A stretch of 64,000 nucleotides of DNA from Pisolithus tinctorius (GCA_024663395.1 JANFAH010000132.1:1-64000), one strand, 5' to 3'. Counted from the first letter of the stretch, positions 20,166 to 33,122 are shown. Notes: a model not told the origin generated them from the sequence alone. Numbers and translations are program-made.

Positions 20166-21584
20166 TTATAGCCTCCATGTCACACGGACCTCATCCGTCC
20201 GGAACCTTGGAACCGTTCGATATTCGTGGAAAACCATAAAACATAACCGCTTACCGTTGTGTGCAAGTGCTCTTCTCCAAAGGAGTATTATACCCCGTCC
20301 GATAGCTAAGGAGCCCGGCATGCGCGATCATAATCCCATTGTCAATGCAAAAACTGAATTTCAGGCACGTTCAGGAGACTTGGCTGACCGCACAATAATT
20401 GTATCTCACCGTTCGTCCGTTGCAAAAACCCGACCCCCACGCTCTTGAGCCATGATGCCCATCATCTCCTGCAACCTCTCGTTGCCTTCATGGACTGTGG
20501 TGAGCATCTGAGGGCTCCGGGAGGGCGTGTAATAAAGACATACAACCCACACCACCGACAATGAGAACTTCTGTACTTCCAATGTGAGCCATGGCCCTCT
20601 CCGTGATTTCTACAAGCATGGCAAACACGGTTTCCTGTAATGAATAGCACAGATCCGCAGGCGTAATAACATCGTCTTCCGGGCTATAAGGGGCACCGGT
20701 GGGCCTGAAGCGCTCATCCGCGGTGTAGGCTTCTACAGACGTCAAAATCCCAGATAAACTGACATCCATTCCCTTCGTTGTGTAAGGAAGAGGGACAAGT
20801 CGTTTTCCGCTATAAACGTCCATCAGAACCAATTTTCTTGAAGAAAACACGAAACCAGACTTTTTGGCCTCTTGCTCAATATTGTATCCTGGACTCGGGG
20901 CGTTGCTAAGGTTGATGACCCTTGCAAACCGGTCAAGACAATTTCCTACAGCTATATCAAGGGTTTCGCCAAATATTCTGTAGCACTGTCTCGAGTAGGC
21001 TATGACTTGTGTGTTTCCGCCTGAGACGTATAGCACCACAGGGTTCTGAGCACCAGTGATCTCACGACCCATTTCAATATCTGCGGATATTCATCAGATA
21101 GCGGTGGGCGCAGAGGAAGAACGTCTCCTACGTCCCACACAATGATTCACGGCTACCAGAGGTTTGTTAAACATAATCGCCAACGTTCGGGCAACTAAGG
21201 GCGACAGACTGCAAAGGTGCACCCATCCCAGGACCTTGACGGCAGGTGATCACCAGAGTAAATACATCTCGAAGAGAGTACTGGGCGTGCCTTTGGTGTA
21301 GCAGATACAATCTAGATCGTGCATGGAGATGCCAGCCTGCGAAACTGCATCCTTTATCACTTTGATCGCCCATTCGCGATGATGCTGGGCCGTATCACGC
21401 GGTAAAAATCCCTCTCCAGGCGGCGTGATATATGTATGTCGGACATTGGCCAGCACAGTAGTGGACCCGTCCTCGTTATGCTTCATGACGCCTGCGCCCA
21501 ACTTGTTGGCTGAGCCCTCGAGACCAAGGGCTAGAAAAGGCTTCTCTATCTAGGGTCAGTCGTGATGGAACTGGTAACCAACAT
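20166..21584 (-). CDS. KAE1: tRNA N6-threonylcarbamoyladenosine transferase Kae1 (KEOPS complex)
   Basis: Kae1/OSGEP transfers the threonylcarbamoyl group to A37 of ANN-decoding tRNAs within the KEOPS complex. ASKHA-fold motifs seen: [51 protein letters not shown], metal-binding histidines in VNHCVGHIEMGR (His joined across an intron), [78 protein letters not shown] and the terminal [10 protein letters not shown]. At least five introns; TAA at 20166-20168. The reading of each exon is intact. The start is uncertain: IEKPFLALG follows an acceptor, and the ATG at 21584 would need an intron of only about 29 nt, so the first exon may lie further upstream (an ATG is at 21642). Confidence 0.9.
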
Positions 21585-21743
21585 AATCGCCTCAACTTGG
21601 GGACGTTAATCGGGAATTTCGACTATCCCTCAGTAGGGCCATGTTCAAGATATTTCAATGAAGAAGGTAGCCGTCATCGCTCCTAAGCATTTCATTTGTG
21701 AACGGCCGGTTGACAGGCGACTGGAAAGTAGGTTGTTAAGATC

Positions 21744-21826
21744 GTCCTTGTCGATTAGTGGTCAAATCATCACGTTGTGGCCTGCACAAAACCGTGAAGC
21801 CGGAGGTTCGAATCCTCCCTGGGACA
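21744..21826 (+). tRNA. tRNA-His (anticodon GTG), with 11 nt intron
   Basis: D stem GATT/AATC, anticodon stem TCACG/CGTGA with loop TTGTGG-C, T arm GGAGG-TTCGAAT-CCTCC, acceptor GTCCTTG/CTGGGAC with discriminator A. One T-T mismatch is present in the acceptor stem. The 11 nt intron 21781-21791 sits after position 37. The B box is perfect and a T-rich terminator follows at 21829-21843. Confidence 0.85.
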
Positions 21827-22112
21827 TATTTTTGCACCTTTTTTCGGCGGAGACCTTTGAGAGATAATCTAGACCCGACTTCGACTTCGACTTCGAAACT
21901 CACGCACACGTTGTCACACGCATATAAAACGACGATGCAGTGCAGATTGCAGACTTCTATGTATAGACATAGCTAGATTCAAGTTGGAGTGCAGTGAGTG
22001 GCGAGGACATACATATACGTATCGATAGAATCAAACCGATCATTAAAAGAGCACTAAACGGTAGGTACCACCCACATCTCCGGTCGACAGCCTCAAGCAC
22101 CTACCCAATATA

Positions 22113-23443
22113 CTACGCACCCTCTACCCTTTTCACTGCATCGGACACCTTGGACTCGTCCTTCGCTGACTCCTCATCGATTCCATTCGACTCCTGCGCG
22201 CACCGCTCGCACGTGCACGCAAACCTCCAGCCTCGAACGAGCTCGATACGCCTCCTTCGGCGTGACTCATCGACGCTCTCACCCTCCTTTTGGGTTACGT
22301 CAACGTAGGCTACCGTGACCTCATCCCCAGCTTTCAAGGGGCGGTTGGCAATGAGATGCAACTCAGCGGTGCCTTCGTCGAATGAGGGACGAGCGGAAGG
22401 CATACATGAGTGATTGAGCTACGCAAAAAAAAAGTCAGGAAACGAGTGGAAACATAGGAATTTCACGAAAAACATACGTAAGATGACACAGCGTAGAACC
22501 CAACACCAACTTGCTTCTGAGTGCCTAACGGCGTCCGCGACTTTTCGACGTCCTCCGGACGTTCGGTAGGCTACAGGCTATCGATACAAAAATAGAGAGA
22601 AAGATGCACCATAAACACGTGCCACGATACCAGAGGCGAACACGCACCTTGTCGTCCCTCCCTTCACCGAAGTACACTCCAAACGCATTATAACTCATTC
22701 CACCGAGATACGTTGCAGTGCCTCTCCTCCGTCACAAACTGCTCGAGCCCAGGTAAGGCATGTTGCAATACCTCCCTCAATATCTTCGTCTCCTCCTCCG
22801 ATGGGGTCACGTCCAAGTAACGCAGCCTCTCGAGGTGATCATACAGTGTGTAGTCTCCGCCAGTCCGTGAGAACGGGTTCTGCCCCCTTCATACCACTAA
22901 GTCCAGGCGGGATCATCTTGGCAGTCTCTGCCGAGACTTGCCGTGCGATGAATCGCGCAACAAGTTGTGGGGCGGCTTTGCCATGTTTTTTCAGGTAGTC
23001 AGCGAATGCCTGTTGTGCCTCGTCGCGAGCTGCCCTAGCCGCAGGCGGGATTACGGGCGCTAGGAGAGCAGGCAGAGGTGAATCGAGGGAGAATAGAAGG
23101 CTTTGAGAGTGGGTTTTCGCTTTATCCAGGCATTCTGTGGAGCAGTAGGCGGAGTCGAGACGGTCAGATTCGGGACGGACGGCATTAGAAGGGTCAAGAC
23201 TGCGTAAGCAGTGATTGCAGTGCGTTCCTTTTCCTTGTAGGATCCGAATCCAGAGCAGTGACAATGGCCTCTTCCTACGGCCAGTGTGAACGTGTCTGCG
23301 TTTCGAAGGTGAAAAGGACGACTTACCTTGTAGATAAGTTCACCAGCTTCGATGTCTTTCGTGCAAACGAGGATTTTCTTTTTCGTGAAAGCCTCCGGCT
23401 GATCTTTCACGGGAACTTCGATTGTCTTAACCGCCACATTCAT
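22113..23443 (-). CDS. SET-domain protein lysine methyltransferase (Set5-like), with three apparent frameshifts
   Basis: Start MNVAVKTIEVPVKDQPEAF. A first SET segment (KKILVCTKDIEAGELIYK) is followed by a zinc module with CNHC and YCSTEC (MYND-like). The SET core follows after introns: VGVGFYAVSSY, LNHSCMPSARP, LKAGDEVTVAYVD and post-SET CTCERC. These are the S-adenosylmethionine and lysine-channel motifs. Reading the conserved protein needs three single-base frame changes, all extra C on the coding strand. They lie at about 23240 (after ALDSD), about 22862 (before GGDYTLYDHL) and about 22718 (before ATYLGGMSYNAFG). Each flank is clearly coding, and no GT-AG intron fits. So this is either a recent pseudogene or a patch of sequence error. 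The stop is at 22113-22115. Confidence 0.7.
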
Positions 23444-23804
23444 CGCTTTCGGTGGGAAGCAATCATAGTAACCTATGTTATCGTACCTCTCAGCTCAAGC
23501 TCACCCGCAAGGTCCTCAAAGTCGACAGTGCGCACCTTCGACGCGTTCCTTGACCTGCGGGCAGCGGCAGAAAAAGGGAATTCACGGCAGCACATAGTCA
23601 AGGACCGGAAAAAGAAAAGAGAAAGTATTCACATCAGAACGTCATGCCGGCAAAATGAAGAAAGCAAGAACAGATTAGATTCCAATGAGAGACGTGACAC
23701 GTGAGTGTGTGGGTGGTCGGATTGCGTGGTACAAGAAAGCATGACAACTACACAGCATACAGCGTGCGTGTGTGTTAATGACTGTGGGTTACAGTGACTC
23801 ATAG
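23444..23804. other. Intergenic stretch
   Basis: 360 bp between the SET gene start and the TOM20 stop. No gene seen. Confidence 0.4.
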
Positions 23805-24586
23805 TCATAGGGCAGGTGTTTGACTGCCAGGATCAGTGACCTTGTCCCACTCCTGCGAGGATGCCTCCGACGGAGGCCGAGTGGCACCCAACTCGTCGTC
23901 GTCATCCGATAGCTGTGCGCTACCCTTGCCTGGAGGCGAAGAAGGTGAACTTACATCCATGTTAGTCAATTGCATGACAATCTACGTCAGGTTCGTCAGT
24001 CCACGTTGCCCGGATAAACCCCAATGAGAAACAATGCTAAGACGAACCTGGAATACGGGCGGAGGGACCGTCCTTTCGTAGATCACAATCAGTTCTACCG
24101 GTGACGGATAGACACGGAGAGCACGGTAGAAGCACAACGCTGCAGCGAGGTTGAACGTAGGACCTGGGTACACCACAGAATTAATCCCCGTTCTTCCGAT
24201 TGATGCGACGCCTCAAACAAACCCTTTGCGCAAAGCTGTTCTCCCATGCCGACCTGTGCCATGAAGTACTTTTCCTTCTCCTCAGGAGTTGTCGGGACTT
24301 CTTCTTGCCTCACTGTCTCCAGCGCATGCTTCAGTTCGTCCACGTCAACTCCGCTAGAACTCGCAGACGCCTCCGACGATGCCTGGTTCTTTGCAACACG
24401 CTTTTTGTCCTTTCCTGCAAACGATTCAATACATCTGAGGAACGCGCACAATCACCGGGGACACGTACGAAGCTGCTTGCGGAAATTGGCGTCCGTTCTC
24501 CGCTTGTAGTCGAAGTAGACTGCATATGCAACCAGGCTGCCAACGGCAATGCCGGCGACAGCGAGCATCGTCGTCGTCTTCGTCAT
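23805..24586 (-). CDS. TOM20: Mitochondrial import receptor subunit Tom20
   Basis: Tom20 is the outer-membrane receptor for presequences in the TOM complex. ATG at 24586 opens MTKTTTMLAVAGIAVG, an N-terminal membrane anchor, followed by a charged linker (FDYKRRTDANFRKQLR, KDKKRVAKNQASSEAS). The receptor domain has KEKYFMAQVGMGEQLCAKG, then after an intron PTFNLAAALCFYRALRVYP, the tetratricopeptide-like groove. VELIVIYERTVPPPVFQ follows. The C-terminus is acidic and disordered, with TGA at 23805-23807. Four exons. The length of about 190 residues is normal for the family. Confidence 0.92.
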
Positions 24587-25143
24587 GTTTTTTTTTCTTG
24601 GCTGTGCTACGGAATGTCGCGAGTTGGATGCGAGATGTGTAAAGCTGCCACTGAAATTTCAAGGCGGACGACACCAACTTACGTAATGGGAGGGTTCCAC
24701 CCCCCTCACCGATGTCAACCGAGGGAGGAAAAGTTCCCGTTGACAATAACCCGATCATATTATGTAGTACATTGCATCACAATGAAAACCGGTAAAAAAA
24801 TACACAAGGAGAGTCCATGTCCCACAAGCCTCGACTGGAACACGCCACAGTTCGTGGTGCCATGCTTTACATCAGAGGGAAGTCACATACACAGCGATCT
24901 CGCCTGCCACGACAAGCGACCCCATGCCGCTTGTCAATCCACCCCAGTCCCTCGAGGAGCCTGGATGCTCAAAGCGCCAATGCTATCCGCATCGGAAGTC
25001 CTCTGGAGGAGTGTGTGTATTGCATTGGCAGCACGTGTGTCCCGATGTTGACGAACCCAGCACGAGGGCCGGATGATCGGCTTAGCTTTTTGCTTCCTGC
25101 TGCAGGCACGGTAGCAGGCTAACAGAGCAGATGAGCATGGATG
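24587..25143. other. Intergenic stretch
   Basis: About 560 bp between TOM20 and the kinase 3' end. Several open frames here are not supported by any motif. Confidence 0.4.
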
Positions 25144-27564
25144 TTAGATTAACTCTGATAGGGGGAACTCACGATCATAATCGCGTGCAAGGACACGCGC
25201 CCAGTCAAGGTAATTTGTAAAGAATGGATGTCTCTTGATTTCATTCCACCCAGGTCTCTTGGCAGGGTTGGGGTGGAGGATCTTACACCACGATGTCAGA
25301 TCGAAGAGGCCGGTACTTATGCGAGAGGCACACACCTGCATGAGGAGATCCTCGGCCAAGTGGTCGTAAACTCTGTCCATTACGGGGACCTTGCCTTGGG
25401 TCTGGTTGTCCATGGTCAAAGAGACTTCGATCAATATCGTCGCTGCCGTCCCCGAGGTCTAAGTTAGGTACATGTTCATACCAGGGCTAGATTTGATTGT
25501 CAGCAGGTCCGTCAAACAGTGCAGACCACTACACTCACAGCGCCGCCTGGCATAAAGAGATCTAAAACCATCAAGCCGAATGCGTATATATCGGCCTTGT
25601 AGTTGTGTGCGCTGTCGCCGACGAACTGCTCAGGCGCCAGATACCCATCTGTGCCTGCCTTGCCACTCATAATCTTTCCATTCCACTCGTCCTCAGTGAT
25701 GTCCAGAGAGAAAGTACTTGCATGGCCGAAGTCGCAGACTGTGACGTGTCCATTCGGAGTAACCAAGATATTTTCGAGCTTCAAATCATTGTGCATGATA
25801 CGTATGTCATGCAGCTTTTCAAGACCGAGCGCCTGAAAATCGACAAATGAGTCTTTCGAGTGCGAAGAAACATCCGTCATCTACCAGTTCAGCAGCAATG
25901 AGGCGGATTTGCCAGAGTTGCAAAGGACAAGCCTTATTCAAGGCCCTTTGGCGAAGGTTCTCGGGGTAGTACCTCTGTAGGAGCAGCGCCAAGATTAGAA
26001 CCTGGAATGAGGAACAAAGACATAATGAGGTACCATGATGAAGTATATATTCTTGTCGTCGGAGAAACAGTCGATAAGAGGAGTTAAAAATGGGTGGCAC
26101 TCGTACGTCGCCGCGAGCCAGGCACCAAATTCGTTGTGGACGCAATCTGCAGCGTACACTGCTCTGTCTTCTAGATATTGCTTCCCCTTCGCAGTAGATA
26201 TCTGCGCTAGGTCCTTGTCTGATACGAAAGTGCTGAAAAATGCTTGCCGATTAATGACTTTAGCAGCAACATCCATCGCAGGCCCATCGTCTCGGGTGCC
26301 TTCGCCAAACCACACAGTGCCATTTGCTCCGCGTCCGATGGGGCGAGTGAACTTGTACCTATACATCCCAGCCTTCATGCGGACAACGCTCGTCTGAACC
26401 TTATGCTTTTCATAGCGAGCTTTGCCGGCGGCAGTAGATTCACCGTTCTGCCTGGCTGTGACCTCCTGCTGGAGACCAGTTGAATGACCAGCAGTAGCAG
26501 TAGCTACAGCAGATGCAAGGTACTTGGCAGGTACGAAATCCGAATTAGGCAGATTGGGAAGACAGGGCAGAGTCGGGTTGCGAAATAGGTGTAGGTACAT
26601 ATGCCACTTCGGCCGTGCCGGTGACGGGAACCGCGACGTCACCTTCCGGGTAACCAAGACCCGGAGGATAACGGGGGATCTTCTTGGGAAGCGCACCAAG
26701 GTTGGGGCGAGGGACTTCTGGGGTGTTGATCTCCAATGTTCCTGAGGTTTGACCACTCCATGCGAGCGACGGCACGCCAACGGCAGGGTTAGCCATGTGA
26801 CGAGCTTCGTATGCACCAGCAGGGACAACCTGCGTGGGGGCAAAGGCGGCGAGACAGCGAATTTCCGGGTCACGGAGTAAACTTTCACCGTCTCTTCTTG
26901 AGCGAGTTTGTGGGTTCACGAAAGCTTTCGGAGGAGGTAGTTGGCGAGGTCCGTAAGCACCAGGCGGAATCTTCTGTATGGGAGCGAGGTGAGCAAGGGT
27001 AGGGTCAGCCACGAGATAGCGAATTTCTGGGGTAGGGGAATTTTGATTCTCGTCTGGAGTGGGCTCACCAACCTCCATGCTACGCATGGCGGTGGGTATG
27101 TGGGCAGACTGCTGGAGTATTTGAAGCATCAGGTCGTGTTCCAAACGGTTGCCGTAGCGTAGAGGTGAAAGAAGGCAAGCAAGAGGTTGTGCTGCGATAG
27201 TAGGTGGACATCCCAACGCAAGAGCTGCGGCTGTGCGGACGAGAGGGGGGAAGAGGATGCTATGAGAAGAGACAATGCGGGGAGTAGGAACAACAGGTGG
27301 AACTGGTGGTTGCCACAAGACAACCTGCATCAAAGCGGCGTCGGTTCCGACAATAGCTGGAGAGGACACATCAAGGTGGACTGCAGGTCCTGAAATTTCG
27401 GGCGTCTCTGTAAATATCAGCTGTGGAGCATCGACGAGGTCTGCGTGACTAGTAGTGGTAAAGTCGGCTTTGTGACGTTCCGTATTCTTGAGCTTGCCGA
27501 TAACACGGGAGAAGAGACGTCTGAGTCCGATGGTGGAGTGGGAGAAGAGTCGTTTGGATCCCAT
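25144..27564 (-). CDS. Serine/threonine protein kinase with long disordered N-terminus
   Basis: The ATG at 27564 opens a proline-rich N-terminal half of about 330 residues. It holds two similar segments (TPEIRYLVAD with PPGAYGPRQL, and DPEIRCLAAF with PAGAYEARHM). The kinase domain then shows glycine loop GRGANGTVWFGE, catalytic Lys in DVAAKVI, catalytic loop HNDLKLEN, DFG in VCDFGHA, activation segment GTDGYLAPEQF and the C-lobe YKADIYAFGLMVLDLF. The catalytic loop is HND where most kinases have HRD, so this is a non-RD kinase. APEQ replaces APE followed by a hydrophobic residue. A long insertion in the N-lobe (AQISTAKGKQYLEDRAVYAA) is unusual. About five exons are needed, with splices at about 26560, 26010, 25850 and 25480. 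No orthologue recognised. Confidence 0.78.
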
Positions 27565-28722
27565 GGTGGAACGACGGGGATGCGACGTGAACTAATGAGG
27601 TGATCTTCGAGTACGCCCAGAGGGCGGATAAATAGCAAAACATCTCCGGTACGCTTTGAATCCGCAGCATGGGCCTGCCAAAGCGTAGAAGGCCAAAGCG
27701 GCGGTAGCTTTGCTACGCACCTCCCTACCTTACTTGGCCAGCAACGCAAATTGACATCGCCTGGTCGGCTAAACGTGCTGTATAATGCCCACCTTTGTGG
27801 TTGGTAGGTCTATATTTTCAGGGGGAGATGACCGGGAGATATGCCAGACAAAAAGCATCTGCTTACGTGATCACGGATAATGGAATGGCTTGTTCATGAA
27901 TTGGCGGTGGGGGAGATCCGGCGGGAAAGGTCAAAGCATTGTCACCACTACTGGCCCCATACCTTGATACTCCTCGATTTTCCATTGGCCTTGATTGGGT
28001 CCACCATTGTAATGGCTTTATATAAACATTGTAAAGCTATGTAAAGCTATACCCATGTATACTGCTGGACTTGATGGTTGGGGCTCTCATCATGGCGATG
28101 CCCTTCTTGAGCTACGACGGGGACAGCGATGGTAAAACTTGGCTGACCACTCACGGTAACGTGGACTGATATTCCCCCTCCAGCGTGGGCTCCTTGGCAA
28201 TCTGACGAGCCTAGAAAACTGTCGACGTTGAAACCAAATCCAGAGCGATCACTGTGGAGGTTTTCGATGATTGGTCGAGGGGTGCCTTGAGTGGCTCCAG
28301 TGAACGGCGACCAAAGGATATCAGTAGATACTAGCGGACGGACCCGCGGACAAGCGCAATATTGCTTGCTTTGGGTTTTGAAGAATCTTGACGCCGATCA
28401 ACTGACATGCACACATGAGACACGTTCCACAGAGTAATGTCACTTGACAAGGGTGACCATGATGCCCGACATAAAGAATGTCCCTTTTGAGCTACTTGCG
28501 GCTGATGATACTGTTTGAGATGACCGCCCACGACGACGCCTGAAGCTGTTCTGTGACGATGGCGAGGCTGTCTTGTGTGTTTAGTTCGCCCGAAGCAGCG
28601 TTCCCACGGTGTTTTTGCTTAGTTGTCTCCATCGTTCACAGCAGCCCCAGTGACTGGTCTTCGCTCGTTGGTGTGTCAGAGGGCGACGTTGGGCTCAATA
28701 CTGTTGCAGAACGACGTCTGTC
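27565..28722. other. Intergenic stretch, possible promoter region
   Basis: About 1.16 kb between divergent genes (kinase and PP4R3). A TATATAAA-like motif lies near 28018-28024 but is about 700 bp from the nearest start codon. No RNA gene, repeat or convincing ORF. Confidence 0.4.
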
Positions 28723-31700
28723 ATGAGCAGGACGGACCAGGAAACAACATCTTTCACGCCGACCGACGATCCTGTCGACATACGGCACGGTTCAATATCA
28801 GCCGCCCCACACGACCTACTCACAGCTGCAGCCAATGATGCTGCCCTGGAACTCGACCTCGACTGTCTTACCGAACCAGAAACCGCATTGAACCCCTCGC
28901 CCACGAACCCCTTGTCCCTGGGTGACTCTCGTGACTTGCTTTTTGGCAACATTGAACACGTTGGAGACCATGCCAAGGAAGACAGCATCAACATGGCCGA
29001 GACCGCAGACCCCGCGTCAGACTCGCAGCAATCCCCTGAGTCTTCACAGGAGTTAAAACGCGTAAAGGTGAGCTCTATCTCACCTTCCACAACAGTCGTG
29101 CGGAATACCCGTGTTCCGGTGGTTCACCGTTGATGTCATGCAACTTGTTGAACCCTGTCCGATGTCACACATTTTTTCCGACCTTGTGGCGAACGCGTTT
29201 CTCTTTGTCTCCGTCATTTGCATGACTTCAACTTGGGCACACTCTAACCCGCACTTACCCTGTTTCGCAAAGGTCTACGAACTCATCGGCTCGCGATGGG
29301 TCGATCAAGGGACAGCCTATTGCTTTGGTCAGCTCGATGAGAGCAATCAAGCCTTCCTCATCGCCCGCTCCGAAGCGGACTTTGACAAAATTATCCTCTC
29401 CACAGCCATCCGCTCCAATGACGTCTACCAACGCCAACAAGGTGCGATTCCTTCCATCCGCGTGCTTTCCTTATATGCCGTTGGAAATGGGTCGCTATAG
29501 CGTGTTTCGTGTACTCACCAACTCGCAGATAGTTTAATTGTGTGGACAGAACCCGATGGAGCAGACTATGCATTAAGCTTCCAGGATGCAGATGGATGTG
29601 CAGAGGTCTGGAATTTTATTATCGAAGTGCAACGCCACTTGAATGCCGGTGAGTGTTGCCTCAGCCCACAGCCCACCATGCTCGACGCGTGCCTTTTCGT
29701 CGCTTTGACACTCACCTATCCGCAATGTGTTTTTGGTCAGAAGATCAAGGTCTCGGTTCTTCATCCCCTGCCGGAGATCATTCTGCTACTACTGCAACCA
29801 TCATCCGCACTGGTCACTTGCCCTCTCCGCAATTAGGTAATATCCAAGATATTGAAGGCGCCATCAAAGCACTTGCTCGAACCCAAACCATCAAAGAGAG
29901 AATATGCGAGTACATCCAACGCGAGGTGAGTGGAGACGAAACTCATCATGTCTCTGCTACTAATATTACCGAAACGCAATGCCAGGGATACATCAAGGCA
30001 CTTATCGACGTCATGACCATGGCGGAGGACTTGGAAAGCCTCGATAATCTCCATGCGCTGTGTAGCCTCATGCAAACTATTTGTAACGTCCCCGCCTCAC
30101 ACCTTGTGTCGGTGCTGCTCACGGCTACTTGTAGTGATGATGAACGACCACAGCATTTATGAGCACATCCTCGAAGACGATATCTTTTTTGGAGTGGTTG
30201 GGATGCTTGAATGTGGGTCTTCGCCAGTCGGCAATGTTGTTCCTTTACTTATAGTGTGGTGCAGATGATCCGGAATTTCCTACGCACAAAGCAAATTACC
30301 GGGATTTCCTCCATAACAACACTCGTTTCCACCAACCTATCGTCATTCAGGATGAAACTATTCGCAAGAAAGTTCACCACACGTTTCGCCTCCAATTTCT
30401 TAAGGACGTCGTTCTCGCCCGCATACTCGACGACTCAACTTTCAACGTCCTCAACTCCTGCATCATTTTCAACCAAATTGACATCATCAATCATGTCCAG
30501 CAAGACCCTGTCTTTCTGCAGGAGATTGTGAGACTGTACGTGAGCGAAGAAGTGCTCGCTGGACCCCGGAAAGATGGCGAAGAAACTGATGCTACAGGAT
30601 CGCCTAATGGTGCTGTGGCAAATGGACGACACCCATCACAAATGACACCCTTCTCCTTCGACCCACCGGGACCCCTGACAGAGACCGACAATGCATTTCG
30701 CGGCGAAGTGGTCCTCCTCATCCAGCAACTATGTGTGATGGGAAAGAACATCCAGCTTCCTGCGCGAATGGCGCTTTTCCGAACGCTTGTGGACCGGGGG
30801 ATATTGTTCGCGGTGCAATGGGCATTCGGACTCAATGAGAGGGAGAGCACATCAAAGATCGTCATAAATGCGGCGAGCGAAATAATGTCCGCTCTACTGG
30901 ACCATGATCTCCATGGCGTCCGCAGCCACGTCTTTAAACAGGCTATGGCTATCGAGCGGGAGAGGGAAGCAGAACGGATCGGTGCTGACAAGGCTGAAAC
31001 GCTGTTGAAGCTGATGTGTCGGGTCATTACTCAGAGTCGTGATTTAGCAGTGCAATGTCAGATCGGAGACGCTCTGAAGGCGCTGCTCGACATTTCACAA
31101 AACGCCATTGGTCCCGGGACAACTCCGGTAAGTGCAACGTTGTTATTAACCTACTTCTTACCTATGACTTTTACAGTCCGCGCTCGGTGCGAAGTTCTCA
31201 GCTCGTCCCAAAGACGACCCGGGAACTGAGAAGTTTCTGGATTACTTTTACAAGCACTGCATAGAAGTCTTATTCAAGCCATATGGAGATATACCAGACT
31301 TCAGAAAGCAGACAGGTAAGACTTTTACCTTACCTATCGAGCACCCTTGAATGACAACGTCTAGATGCAGAACCTACTTTGAAGCTATCGCGAGAGAAAA
31401 CTAACCTTTTCCTCTACTTATGCGACCTACTATGCATTTTTGCGCAGCAACACACATTCCGGAGTCACTTTTACATGCTTTCATCCAACATCTCTACTCG
31501 CGTGGCCACGCTGCTAAGTGCTCGGGACAAGCATCTGCGGTTATGTGAGTAGCGTCCCTCTTGTCGCCCTTCGAAACAGACATCTGATACCTTTGCAGCA
31601 GCGTTCCGTTTCTTTCGAATATGCCTCAAGCTTAATAACAAGAATTTCTTGAATCACCTTACGAAGTTGGACGTCTTCAAGCCTATCCTGGATCTGGCGC

Positions 31701-32816
31701 TGCAAGAGTCGTGTCGAGATAGTTTGCTGAGCGCATCTTGTCAGGAGTTTTTCGAGCATATGCGCAGGGTAGGTTCACACGTTCACATTTGTTCAAGTGA
31801 ATGATTTTTACGACGTCGCATTAGGAAAACATAAAGGACCTTGTCAACCACTGCATGACAAAGCACGAGATCATAGTTCGTCAACTTGCTACTACGCCAA
31901 CTGGGGGCGCAAGATTCAGCGCCTTCATTCGCCGATGGGAGATTAACATTGAGCCGCCACCGAAGGAAGAGACTCAGCCCGACCGGTATGCCACAGCCCT
32001 GCGATAGGCTTTTAAACCCGCTAATTCCGAGACAGGGACATTAGAGACTCTCGTCGAATGGGCCGCGCCATCGACGCAGAGGAAGAAAACTACTTTAATG
32101 AGGATGATGATGACTCCGACCAACCCCCGCCATTCATCAGTTCATCCGGTCATGGATCCCGTTCATCTGCTGTACTGGGTGCGCTTAGGCGTAAGCGGAG
32201 AGGGGCGTTGGTCGCCTCAAAAATATCTCTTCGGCACCAAAATTTCGTCTTACCCCGTACCCCACAGTTATCCGCTCTCGTGGACTATGGCGATGAAGAC
32301 GAGGATGCTGAGTCCGCTCAAGAATCCGCCGTCGCCTCCGCCCGCGAGAGCTCGCCCTTATCCGGTTCGGACATTCCTCCCAGTCCACGGTTATCTCATC
32401 GACAGATATCACGTCCTTCCAACATCCCCCGTCGGCGGTCACTGGAGGAAGATGAGAACCTTCTCGAATCAATAACGCGGACAAAGCCCGTGACTGCATC
32501 GCTGCCTGCGGACGCCAGCACATCATCCCCAAAACCCTCGTTACAGTTCCCACGGATTGGTGAGAAGCGGCGAAGAGAAGACGAGGACGAGGAAGGGCTT
32601 CTTGAGCGCCTGGCAAGTAAACCCAAGCGGACGGACGTGGGTACTCACAAGGATGATAATACCGTTAGCGGTCGCGCAAAACCTCCCGCCAAGCAAGGTG
32701 ATGACCCACCGAAACGAATCAAGGTTATGTTCCGTCCTTTGAGCATCGCCATAACGCAACAGCCGTCGTCGCCAGTCCCTTCAGAAGCAGCCGCCAAGGA
32801 TGGGGATACGGGTTGA
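28723..32816 (+). CDS. PSY2: Protein phosphatase 4 regulatory subunit 3 (Psy2/SMEK)
   Basis: PP4R3 targets protein phosphatase 4 to substrates in DNA damage and metabolic signalling. After an acidic leader of about 115 residues, the EVH1/PH-like domain begins VYELIGSRWVDQGTAYCFGQ and continues SLIVWTEPDGADYALSFQDADGCAEVWNFI. The SMK-1 domain and armadillo-like repeats follow: IKERICEYI, MTMAEDLESLDNLHALC, NDHSIYEHILEDDIFFGVVG, NYRDFL, FRLQFLKDVVLARILDDSTF, IDIINHVQQDPVFLQEIV. Later exons give the conserved LFLYLCDLLCIFAQQHTFRSH and AFRFFRICLKLNNKNFLNHL. The C-terminus is acidic and basic low complexity, as is typical. Over ten exons; stop at 32814-32816. The alternative end at about 32010 arises only if the last intron is not spliced. 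Confidence 0.9.
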
Positions 32817-33038
32817 CTGTTGCTAGCAGGCAAATTTTACTAAACCTCTTGAGTTATTACAGAAACACTTCGGGTGACATACTACAGTTGTATCGCGTCG
32901 AGTTTGTATCTCTACGCATGTTTTTACAATAGAACTTCGCAAAATATCCATGGAAAATGGCATAGATTGTGTGGCATGTTTCTAATTCGAACAGATGCGG
33001 GTGGATTTGTATTTAAGACAGTAACAAAGCAAAAAGAA

Positions 33039-33122
33039 CTGCCCCAGTGAGGCTCGAACTCACGACCTTCCGATGTTATGTTGATAACAGTCGGACGCTG
33101 TAACCAACTCAGCCATGGGGCA
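33039..33122 (-). tRNA. tRNA-Asn (anticodon GTT), with 10 nt intron
   Basis: Acceptor TGCCCCA/TGGGGCA with discriminator G, as expected for Asn. D arm GCT-loop-AGC, anticodon stem TCCGA/TCGGA with anticodon GTT at 33086-33088, T arm GTGAG-TTCGAGC-CTCAC. The intron is 33075-33084, between positions 37 and 38. A T-rich run follows the 3' end. Confidence 0.88.

Noticed and set aside
24817..25122. 101-codon plus frame between TOM20 and the kinase
   Set aside because: No similarity to any family I know; the spacer separates two minus-strand genes.
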